A stretch of DNA of 64,000 nucleotides, from NCBI GenBank assembly GCA_963989385.1, contig OZ022508.1, positions 32,014,166-32,078,165 of the forward strand, written 5' to 3'. Under the pieces are notes generated by a model. The model made no database searches. It was not told the DNA's origin and was given only the letters and a program-made list of their open reading frames with translations. This DNA is from Ctena decussata. Taxonomy: Eukaryota > Mollusca > Bivalvia > Lucinida > Lucinidae. Positions 25,701 to 37,700 of the stretch are shown here, piece by piece; the first letter of the stretch is position 1; each line of letters starts with the position of its first letter. The position numbers and the translations under genes were made by a program.

Positions 25701-28700
25701 CAAGGTCAACCAGTGGGGTAAGTATATAGTGTTTTGTAAAAACTCAAAAAGTGTCTAACATCAGTTCAAGTGTAAACTAAATCTCTGCCAAGCAATATGA
25801 ATCAGTATGCAATCAGAAAAATTTAATAAAGAACAAAGTCCCTGGCCTTGACATCAAGGTCACTGAGTGGGGTTGGGGTAGTACTTGGCATAACTTTGGA
25901 CTAATATCTAACTAAAGTGCAAATATAAAAAGAATTCATCACTGGTTTCAGGAGATATGTGTCTTTAAAAGACTTTAACCAAAACATCCAATCAATAAAA
26001 AGACAATTTTCTAAGTCCATGACCTTGACATCAAGGTCACTGAGGGGGGTGGGGGTAGTACCTTGGAAAACTTTGGACCAATATCTAACTACAGTGCAAC
26101 TATCAAAGGAATCCATCCATGGGTTAAGGAGATATTGGGCTTTATAAAACTTTAACCAAAACATCCAGGCTGAAAATACTCCAAATTTTCTAAGTCCATG
26201 ACCTTGACATCAAGGTCATGGAGTGGGGTGGGGGTGGTACCCTGTTAAACTTTGGACCAATATCTACCTACAGTGCAAGTATCAAAAGAATCCATCCATT
26301 GGTTAAGGAGATATAGGTCTTTAAAAAACTTTAACCAAAACATCCAATCCGGACGCGGACGCGGACGCTGACGCTGACGCCGACGCCGGGGTGACAACAA
26401 TAGCTCTTCCTGAACTTTCGTTCAGGCGAGCTAACAATGCAAAGTTTACGCCACAGAAAGGCTGACACCGAAGCATGAAAAGAAATATCTCTAATCTGCT
26501 TGTAGCAGGCAAGACAAAACGCACTAGCTTACCAAATACTGAGCGAGGTTGAGGGAGAAATAATTAGCCCAGAGGATAGTGAGGTAGTCCAGGGTAAGTC
26601 GTACTGGGTTGACTAGAACATACAAGTTGGCATGGGGAACTGAAAACAGAAAGACAAGACAATCAAAATAGTGAGTAAAAGATCTCGGATTCAACTTCCC
26701 ATTGACATACAGATGATACAGAGATAGGGATCTCGGTTTAAAGTCACATCCAAAATATTGGAGGAGCAGAGGAATGAGCCTGAGACCCCTTGATTGGCAA
26801 CCTAGAGTCTGAGACCCCTTGATTGGCAATCTAGAGTCTGAGACCCCTTGACTGGCAATCTAGAGTCTGAGACCCCTTGATTGGCAATCTAGAGTCAGAG
26901 ACACTTTGATTGGCAATCTAGAGTCTGAGACACCTTGATTGGTAATCTAGAGTCTGAGACCCCTGGATTGGTAATCTTGAGTCTGAGACACCTTGATTGG
27001 TAATCTAGTCCATACCTGCCAAGTTTTTGATTAACAAAAGAGTGAGACTGCGCGTGAAGCCTCGATTTAGCCCCCTTTTCCACGTTAGTTCATTCGCAGA
27101 GAAACCCATTGACAATGGAAAAGAGTGAGATTTTTGTGTCATTTTTTTCTCTTTATGCGAAACTAGAGATTGGGGATGGCAGTGGGAGAGGGGTAGGATC
27201 AGTAGGTAGTTCTTCAATGAAGATAAACATCAAGTATTCTTATTTACAGTTTATATTATTTTACTAAGATTTTATACATTGAGGTTGTTAAAGTGATCTG
27301 CTATCAAAAATGGCAAGTTAGGTTCTGCAATGAAGTTGCTTTAGTTTCAGCTCTGATAACATTTTGGTCTGTCTAGGTAACAACAAAATCAGATACCGAT
27401 TGCAAATGTTTTGACGTTTTCAGTGACCGACTGTGAAGATCTGTGTTACCATGCATTTTTACATCGTTTTTTTTCCGGCGTGGGAAGCACTGAAATGCCT
27501 TTGACAAAGTTTACAAAATGCAACGCTGTTGCCCTTCTCACTCTTCGTAACCCAGGTAAACTCGATCTCCCATCCATTTTGATACTTTGATTTATATAAA
27601 ACCTTTATTTTTCTCCGGCGTTTTCGTGTTCATGTTGTCAATATTTCATGTACAAAAAAAACGGAAGAGTACACATTTGGTTGTTTTCGGCTCTAATCGC
27701 TATCGAACACTTGAGTTATTTTTACCCACGCTATTTTAAGACTATTGGAAACCTTTACCTTTACCTATTTTTAGACCAGGTGATGAATTTTCCCGGAGAT
27801 AAATATAGATTCGGTGACCGAGATTGTCCGAATGTAGCGGAAGTTGATAGAAAACATGTTTTTGACGATCGAATAAGCGCAAAAAAAGACATTTTTTTAT
27901 CATTCTCCGGTTTAAAGTGAAAACATGAGCAAGCGAAAGAAGCGTGAGTTATTGCTATTTTTCAAAATATGATCGTGAGGTCAAGGGAGGCGTCCAAATT
28001 CGTGAGGGTCACGCACAAATCGTGAAACTTGGCAGGTATGATCTAGTCTGAGACCCCTTGATTGGTAATCTAGAGTCTGAGACCCCTTGATTGGTAATCT
28101 AGAGTCTGAGACCCCTTGATTGGTAATCTAGAGCCTGAGACCCCTTGATTGGTAATCTAGTCTGAGACCCCTTGATTGGTAATCTAGAGCAGGGCTACAG
28201 AAATCCGATTTTTTGTCGGTCCGGACCGATTTTAAGTTCAAAAAACCGATTCAGTTGGCATAAGGCACGTTTTTTTCGGTCCGAAAAAACACGATTTGCG
28301 ATGTATGATGACATAATTACCTGGACTTTAGCCATGTGTCATATTATTAATCCAATAATCACGCACTGCTGTCAAAAGTTATCACAGATAAACAAAGTGT
28401 CGATTGTCTTGCCAAGGTGTGAACAGACTCAATTTTAGAAATCTTCGATAATTAGCATGTGTCACAAAATTGGCCAGCGGCGAAGATTTTCCACAACTCG
28501 TAATACACACATACACGTGCCGATGCACGGAAAAAGGCTTTGCAACGTAAGGTTACTGACTATTGTATACTTTCATAGATAGCATAAGGAAAGAATTTCA
28601 CTAGCAAAAAGAAAAATTAAACCGGACTTGATTATGTGCAGTCTGGTCAGGGTTTTTTTTAGCCGACGTCATTTTTCGCGAAGAATTTTTTTTTCTTCGT

Positions 28701-31700
28701 CCGAAGGTACCTTTTTGCAAGTATATTCATATTTCAAAGGAATTAACTCGAATACAGTAAAATACGTCAATCGTAATACTTCGGCCAATTCCGTAAATGA
28801 AGATCGGCGAGGATGTCCGAATGGTACAGCCATGTGTACTTTCGCTTTCGGTCTGACTGTCTCTGCGCTTTAAAGCGCATTTTTCACGTTAAGTAAGAAC
28901 ATGTGGACTAAATGGCTACTTCAGCGATGATACCCGCGTTATAACGGTGCTCCAGTGTAGTCATTAGTTTTCGTGACTTTTTTGGATTGTGGAATACACT
29001 GTGTAGTCATTAGTTTTCGTGTCTATTTTGGATTCGTATGACGTCATTGGCCGTCCGGACCGATTACGATTTCAAAATTTCTGTAGCCCTGATCTAGAGT
29101 CTGAGACCCCTTGATTGGTAATCTACAGCCTGAGACCCCTTGATTGGTAATCTAGAGTCTGAGACCCCTTGTTTGATAATCTAGAGCCTGAGACCCCTTG
29201 ATTGGTAATCTAGAGTCTGAGACCCCTTGATTGGCAATCTATAGTCTGAGACCCCTTGATAGGCAATCTAGAGCCTGAGACCCCTTGACTGGCAATCTAT
29301 CATGTAAACCACTACATTACTGCTGCTCCTCTATCAAAATGGATTCATAAATACATGAAATAAATAGACACGTACTACAATACAAGGGGCGTTCGAAAAG
29401 TTTTGCAAATGGCCTCAAGACTTTGTTTAGGGGCATGCTGGGTACAACTGCTATACTTGTACTAAAAGCACTTCATTTTGTCTTTACAATGATACCAAAC
29501 ACAAAACAAAGATACTTTTCCTTACTGAGTTACAAAGCATTGTAATATGTCCCAGTCATACCACTGGGCTAATTTTATATTCAAAATCTTTTCAGTGTTA
29601 GGCATTCAAGTCAAATATCCCTGTAAATACTAAATTATCTTTGTCATTTTCTTGTCCATCGTTGCCTATAACATCCATACAAAAGTTAAAAGAGTGGCAA
29701 CTGTTATCGATTTATTCCTTGCAAAACAATGCGGAGTTCTTATGACATTATTGAAACTGACGTTAACGTCATTTTTAAAAGCTTGTAGTGATTTCATTTT
29801 TTTGGCATTAATTCAAATTTATTGACAGGTTTTCGTTAATCCATGTCAATGCTCTTGCTGACAAGATTTGAATGCTAATATCGTTGTTGTCATTACAAAA
29901 TCATTAAATTTTAGTAAAAATGGAGAAATTGCTACTACATAAAATACGGACAATGTATATTCCCGGCCAGTATGGAACCTAGATTAACAAGAATTCCACG
30001 AATGCGGTGTCTCGCCTGCTAGCGCTTTGTCACAAAACAGAGCTAAATCAGCAAAGATGTATGCATGAACCAAGTTTCTTGGCTCTAGCCCTAATAGTTT
30101 CTGAGAAACAGACCTAAACGCGAAAACTTGACAAAAAATTGCAAAGTCAGTCAACCTTAAAATGTTGGTAAAGACTCAATATTGATGATGACTTCGAGCT
30201 CTTCTCTTCCAGATGAATGCATGACCCAAGCTTCATGGTTCTAGCCCTTATAGTTTCTGAGAAACAGACCTAAACGCGAATACTCGACGAAAAATTGCAA
30301 AGTCAGTCAACCGTAAAATGTAGGTCAAGACTCAATATTGATGATGGCTTTGAGATTTACTCTTCCAGACGTAAGCATGAACCAAGTTTCATGGCTCTAG
30401 CCCTTATAATTTATGAGAAAATGACCTAAATGCGGAAACTTGACAAAAAATAGCAAAAGCAGTCAACCGTAAAATGTAGGTCAAGACTCAATATTGACGA
30501 TGGCTTTGAGATCTTCTCTTCCAGATGTATGCATGAACCAAGTTTCATGGCTCTAGCCCTTATAGTTCCTGAGAAAATGACCTAAACACAAAAACCCAAT
30601 GAAACATTGCAAAGTCAGTCAACCGTAAAATATAGGTCGAGACTCAGTATTGATGATGGCTTTGAGCTCTACTCTTCCAGATGTATGCATAAACCAAGTT
30701 TCATGGCTCTAGCCATTATAATTCCTGAGAAAATGACCTAAACGCAAAAACCCGATGAAAAATTGCAAAGTCAGTCAACCATGAAATGTAGGTCAAGACT
30801 CAGTATTGATGACGGCTTTGAGATCTACTCTCCCAGATGTATGCATGAATCAAGTTTCATGGCTCTAGCCCTTATAGTTTCTGAGAAAATGACCTAAACG
30901 CAAAAACTTGACAGAAGTTTACGCCGCCGCTGACGACACCGGAAAAGCAATACATATGTCTCGCCTCTGCTTCGCAGGCGAGACAAGAAGCAGAGGCGAG
31001 ACAAAAATGATTTCCGCGATATTTACAGGACAACATTAACTGGGCATTGTCTTTAAACTAACAAAGATAAAAAAAATCAAAGGCTGCTGATAGATAAATT
31101 ATGGCCTAATAAAGTAGAATTCTGCAGTGTCTTTAGGGTATACCTGTTTCTAAGAAGTTAACAAGAGGTCCATGATGGACCTAAATCGCTCACCTGAGTT
31201 ATGATGAAATTACATGGAAGATCATCTATTTGATGATGGTTCAATTGGAGCAGTTATGCACTTTCTAATCTATATTCTGACATAGTTTCATTTAGATTGG
31301 ATCAAAACTGTGCCCTCTAGAGTGTACACAATGTTTTTCTAAGATCTGACATGGCAATCTATTTTTTTATCAGACATTATTAAGTTCCAAACTTGGCCTA
31401 CATTTCATGAAGATACACATTCATGAAGATTCAATGCAAAATAAAGCCATTATTGTGTACACAAAGTTTTTCTATGATCTGACCTGGTGACCTACCGGTA
31501 GTTTTTGACCCGACAATACCCAGTTCCAAACTTGGCCTAGATTTCATTAAGATGACCATTCTGACAAAGTTTCATGAATATTGAACCAAAACTGTGCCCT
31601 CTAGAGTATACACAATGTTTGTCTAAGGTTTGACCTAGTGACCTAGTTTTTGATCCAACATGACCCAGTTGCACCCTTGGTCTAGATTTGTTGGAGATAA

Positions 31701-34700
31701 ATATTTTGACAAAGTTTCATGAAGATTGGAACAAAACTGTGCCCTCTACTGCATTCACATGTTTTTTTTCTAAGTTCTGACCTAGTGACCTAGTTTTGAC
31801 CTGGCATGGTCGAGTTCCAAATTTGGTCTAGATTTCATAAATTAAGCATTCTGACAAAGTTTCATGAAAATTGGATCATAACTGTGCCCTCTAGAGTGTA
31901 CACAAGGTTTTTCTAAGATTTGACCTGGTGACCTAGTTTTTGACCCCACATGACTCAGTTTCAATCTTGGCCTAGATTGTATAAGGATAAACATTCAGAC
32001 AAAGTTTCATGAAGATTGGATCATAACTGTGCCCTCTCGAGTGTACACAAGGTTTTTCTAAGATTTGACCTAGTGACCTAGTTTTTGACCCCACATGACC
32101 CAATTTCAATTCTGGTCTAGAGTTCATTAAGATAAACATTCTGACAAAGTTTCATGATGATTGGATCAAAACTGTGCCCTCTGTGTCATTCTACGATTTA
32201 TTTCTAATTTTAGCTCTGGCGGCCATTTTGTTCAACAGAGTGGAACCGTTTTAGCAATTTTGGTTCAGGGCCATGAGTTTAACATTTCTGTGAAATTATT
32301 TTGAAATCGAGCCATTGGCTTCAGAGGAGATGTCGTTTAAAACTTTTTCTATTTTTAGATTTCTATTTTTAGCTCTGGCGGCCATTTTGTTCAGCGAGGT
32401 GGAACCGTTTTAGCAATTTTGGTTCAGGGCCATGAGTTTAACATTTCTGTGAAATTTTTTTAGAAATCGACCCAGTGGCTTCAGAGGAGATGTCGTTTAA
32501 AGGTTTTTCTATTTTTAGCTCTGGCGGCCATTTTGTTCATCGGAGCAGAACCATTTTAGCAATTTTATTTCAGGGCTATAACAGAAACATTTGTGTGAAA
32601 TTATTTTGAAATTGGACGGACAGACGGACGGACGGACGGACGACAGAAAAATATCGATCACAATAGCTCACCTGAGCACTTGAGCACTTCGTGCTCAGGT
32701 GAGCTAAAAATGCGTCCCTTTCAAAACCATGTACCGTGTTTGTAGACTTCTCTACGCATATCATAGCTTTATGTGTTTTTGCAATCAGAAGTTCTGTCTG
32801 TATGGTGGTTACCGAGAAATTACCTCATTTGCAAATCTTTCCGAACACCCCTCGTATGTCATCAATAACCACAGTTTTTTTTGCAAGACAATAGTTTTAA
32901 GTTTTTAAGGTGTATGGGTACATCTCCATCTTTTCAGCCATTTACAAAGAGAAACAACTTTCGTGACTTCCTCTTTGCTTCCATGGGCAAACTAACTCTT
33001 CCAATATGGGGTCTACTATTAAAGGAAAGAATTTGCTCCTCTAGGAGCAAATTCTTTCCTTTAAGAGTAGATTCCTATTGAGCAAGGAAACAAAAGTTAA
33101 ATTGAAAGAGTTGCTTCCTCTGAAACATACTCATTCACTATAAAATCAGCAATCAGGAAAATTTGAATTACTCCGATAATATTTCACTATACATGTAGTT
33201 GTTTTTATCCTTTCTACCTGCATCACAAATATTAAGTCTATGACACCTGGACTATCACTTTCATTAAAAAAAAAAACGAGTTTCATTTTTTGGGCTTGAA
33301 AGTTAGTATGAAGGTTATACCATAAGCTAGGCTTTGTACATAATTAATATATGCGTATTTCTTAATTTTTCCACAAAAGCATACAGTGAAATCTTATTAG
33401 ACTTGCCTTGTCCCCAGCAATTTTCTAATAAGTCCTGCAATGAAGTTATGCTTTTGTAAAGCAATTGCCATGAAAACTCTTTCAGAAAGCATACTTAAGA
33501 AAATAATGTTAGGGTATACTACAACACAACAGAACCAGTTTGGTAAACACAGATACATCTTACCTGGATAATCCAAACCCTCAGTGAAGAAATAGTCTGT
33601 ATATTCAATATGCACCATCGACATGTCCGCTGGCAAATGAAGAGCTTTTTTGTCAGAGCAGAAGAACTTTTTCGGAGTACTTCTCTGATTATCAGCTGTT
33701 GAAACTCGGTAGATTATAAACTCTTCAATTCTTATAACCATACAGCTCTCCAGCAGCTTGGACCTTTTGCCTGTCTGACCTTGACTATGAACTGGGCTTG
33801 GACCTTGACCTTGTCTCCTAGTAACAGGTGGTGATGGCCTTGGAGGAGCTTTAGCTGGTGATGTCTGCCTTGAAGATGGGTGAGCAGGAGAGCTGGAAGG
33901 GGAGGCAACCTGGCATGTTTTCCTTGCTTTGGTGGCTTCTTGTCTGAAGGCTTGAAATAATTTCTGAACCCAGGAATTTCGGGAGCCCTGGTTGTCGACA
34001 TATCTGTACCACTGCTTTCTCTCACCTCCTGGAAATACAGAATTGTTTCGAAGCATGATTAAGCAGTTATGATCTCCTCTGTTTATTCCACTATGTCATA
34101 TAGTACAGTCCCTTTTTTATGCTACCTTTTGGGTCAAAAGAAAGGCATAGCACTGTCGGTGAAAATCATATTCTAATGCACTTACATATGTAAGGCGAAG
34201 CTGATTGCATAACGTCAAAAATTTGCGACAGTATATTCTGCGATTTACTGTCACAAACACGACGTCATTATGTAACGTCGCTTCTCATTGGTTGACGTCT
34301 GGTTTTATGCCGCTGAAAACATTTGCTATTGGTACAAAGTAGCATATTTTTAAAGGTGAAAATGTGAAAAGTACATTTGAATGGGGATAACTGTATTGAA
34401 AATTGTCATTTGGGGAGGAAAATCGTCGGTTTTATGGTCGCAAATTGCGTTTTACGGCTCCGCTAGTGTGTTGCAGTGAAACAAAATGTCCGACCATAAA
34501 ACCGATGATTTACCTCCCAAAATGACAATTTTGAGTACAGTTATCCCCTTATTTATTCAGTTATAAGACAGGTTTATTTCCCCTGCAGAACAACCCAAAC
34601 TAGAAAATTGTGTCTGTAAAACAAGAACTCTTTGGAATGCTATGTCTCCCCTGTCTGTGCACTGTCACAAAACAGAGCTGAACCTGAAAACTTGACAAAA

Positions 34701-37700
34701 GAGGTTTACATAGATGCCAATGATGCTGAAACCAACACTTGAAAAGTAATACCTATGTCTCACTTCTAAGATAAAACTCTCTAGAAAACTGTGAAAGGAA
34801 CAGATTTGGAACAGATTAAATTTAATAAAAGGCCATTGGCCAAGTGTCACCCGACGTTTGAAATGTGTCACAAACTTCAGCCCTTTATTCTGTTTCAGAG
34901 TAAATGTATGGCCAAAAACAGAAAATATATATATTATAGAACCTGGTGAGCAAATGATAACTGAACATAAGCAAAGACATATACCCAATTACTGGGCCTC
35001 TTTATAAAATACTTAAGTTCAGAACGGGGCATATATGTGTAAAATCAGGTTACTGAAACTATAGGCCCTTACAAAATGACCAAAACATCAAGACTGTATA
35101 CCCAGTAACAAAAAAACAAGAGCCATAATCCTGCTAATATGAATCTGATGAAAAATGAACAAAGCATTTATGAAAATTCAGCCCATTAATATGAATAGTT
35201 CTGGAGTTAGCCCTTTACCTTTAAGTGAATGTCTATTATCTATGAAAGGGGAATAACTCTGTCACTTATAATTTAGCACATCCTAACAATAATCAGAATA
35301 ATCAATTTACCAAATGCTAATAGCATACCAAATTTCAGCTCTCTCAGTCAAACGGTTCAAAAGTTGGAAAAATATAAAAAAAAGACAAAGGGCCATAACT
35401 TTGTGAAAAATAGGACAATTGAAATTCCAAAATCACATGCACATCTTCAGATCATGATGAAACATTCTGCACAATTTCAAGTCAATCTGATAAAAGATGT
35501 TGCAGGAGTTGCGGGGACAAGGTCTAAGTCAGCAAGGGCCGTAACTCCATTAAAAATGGCCAAAACAAAAATAAAAAACCACATGCACATCTTCATATCG
35601 TAAGAATACAATCTGTAAAATTTCAAATAAATCCGATGAAAGATGTAGGAGGAGTTGCGGGGACAAAATTTCGGAAGGTCTGAGTATGCAAGGGCTGTAA
35701 CTCCATCAAAAATGGCCGAAACAAAAATCGAAAACCACATGCACATCTTCATATCATAAGAATACAATCTGAAAAATTTCAAATCAATCCGATGAAAGAC
35801 GTAGGAGGAGTTGCGGGGACAAGATTTCGGACGGACGGACGGAAGGACAGACGCACACACGGACGGACGAGGAAAAATATAAAAAAAGGACAAAGGGCCA
35901 TAACTTTGCGAAAAATAGGACAATTGAAATTCCAAAATCACATGCACATCTTCAGATCATGATGAAACATTCTGCACAATTTCAAGTCAATCTGATAAAA
36001 GATGTTGCAGGAGTTGCGGGGACAAGGTCTAAGTCAGCAAGGGCCGTAACTCCATTAAAAATGGCCAAAACAAAAATAAAAAACCACATGCACATCTTCA
36101 TATCGTAAGAATACAATCTGTAAAATTTCAAATCAATCCGATGAAAGATGTAGGAGGAGTTGCGGGGACAAGATTTCGGAAGGTCTGAGTCAGCAAGGGC
36201 TGTAACTCCATCAAAAATGGCCGAAACAAAAATCGAAAACCACATGCACATCTTCATATCATAAGAATACAATCTGTAAAATTTCAAATCAATCCGATGA
36301 AAGACGTAGGAGGAGTTGCAGGGACAAGATTTCGGACGGACGGACGGAAGGACGGACGCACACACGGACGGACGAGGGTCATTTCTATAGTCCCCCTCCG
36401 CCTACGCCGGGTGACAACTAATTTAGGGGATAACTGTACTCAAATTTGTCATTTGGGGAGGTAAAACGTCGGTTTTATGGTTGGAAATTTCGTTTTATGG
36501 CGACGCGCCAGCGGGGCCATAAAACACAATTCGCAACCATAAAAGCAATGATTTACCTCCCCAAATGACAATTTTCAATACAGTTATCCACATTCTAATG
36601 CACTTTTCACACTTTCACGTTTAAAAGTGTGCTACTTTGCACCCAACGCAAACACTTTCAGCGATGTAAAACCAGACATCAACCAATGAGAAGCAACGTT
36701 ACGTAATGACGTCGGGTTTCCCACAGTAAATCGCAGGATATACTGTCTCAAATTTTTGACGTTATCCAATCAGATGTCGCGTTTCATACGTAAGTGCATT
36801 AAAATGAAAAATTATGCACAGAAAATCGTGGCATAAGCTGATTTCATGTAAACTCTATCTCCAAAAGCGTGACATACAGCCAGTCAAATAGACTGACAGA
36901 CAGGAGTTAAAGCAGAATTACACAAGTTCGGGGCGTTCTGGAGGGGAAATACCCTTCTTCGTAGCAAAATTATTATGGCAGCCTCATCCTGAGAGATAAC
37001 ATGAATAAAGAAAATGGGCATCAAGTCATAGGTATATAGAGTGAGTGAGCTTACTTTCTCAAGAAATGTAAAACCCATAGTGACATATATACTCGAGGAC
37101 TTTAAAAACGCCTCACCCCAAAATGAGATGTATTTTAGCAATTCTACATTCCAAGTTACTGAACATGACTAGGTTTTATTAGAAATCGTAAAACTAATCA
37201 AAATATTGCAGGAATTCATGTCATGCGTGACGACCTTTGCACATAACCGGTCAACGTCACTTCCCCTTCATTTTACTTAAAACGTCTATATTTTACAACC
37301 GTTGAAGTCGATCCCAGTTTTACCATGAAAGATATCCTGCAGTAGAAACACAAAATTGAAATTGCCATGACTTTATGTGCTGTCAGAGAGCTTAAATCAA
37401 CAACTGGAACACACAAATTGGAATCTCAAAAAAAGTGATCTTCTTAAAGATAACATAATTTGACCTTTTGCACTTCAAATGAACAGTATCCGATACAAAC
37501 ATCTTACAGATTTATTTTCTGAGCATCCGTCAACATTAATGGATACTTTGATATCAGCACCAAACGTTTGTTTATCAGCGCAGTAAATGACATCAACGTC
37601 AATGATCTTATTCTTAACGGACTCTAAAATTCACATTTTAACACCTTACGATTCTAGAGTAGACCACTATGAGCCGTAAAATACTGTTTAAATGAATTTA

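Larger units (their letters stand above)
26779..29301. repeat. 29-bp minisatellite (tgagaccccttgattggyaa + tctagagtc), split by two transposons
   Basis: Exact 29-bp spacing is seen from 26781. Array parts lie at 26779-27010, 28041-28189 and 29092-29301, about 21 units in all, with small variants (actggc, ctggattgg, tagagcc). Each unit contains TCTAGA or TCTAGTC. Located in the intron between exons F and G, 140 bp upstream of exon G. Confidence 0.93.
29383..32854. mobile_element. Mariner-like TIR element carrying two nested elements
   Basis: Left TIR caaggggcgttcgaaaag...ttgcaaatg, right end complementary to cgaggggtgttcggaaag (32837-32854); TA at 29381-29382 and 32855-32856. The host shell is 29383-29985, 31007-31142 and 32709-32854 (about 0.9 kb). 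No transposase motif found. TIR and TA target fit the Tc1/mariner superfamily. Confidence 0.82.

Noticed and set aside
26781..27008. Regular 29-bp direct repeats resembling a CRISPR array
   Set aside because: Units are head-to-tail without spacers, and the context is an intron of a eukaryotic gene; it is a minisatellite.
27648..27920. ORF inside the TIR element as a transposase
   Set aside because: Ninety residues with no catalytic or zinc-finger pattern; the element is treated as non-autonomous.
28628..28873. ORF inside the hAT-like element
   Set aside because: No hAT dimerisation or BED zinc-finger motif seen; too short.
33732..34025. Second 97-residue minus-strand ORF (GTDMSTTRAPEIPGFRNYFK)
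   Set aside because: Alternative frame of BLTP3 exon F; the frame with family motifs and correct splice phases is the other one.
1316..36365. Minus-strand ORFs ending in SVRPSVRPSV-type peptides
   Set aside because: Translation of (GGAC)n microsatellites at the ends of repeat elements.
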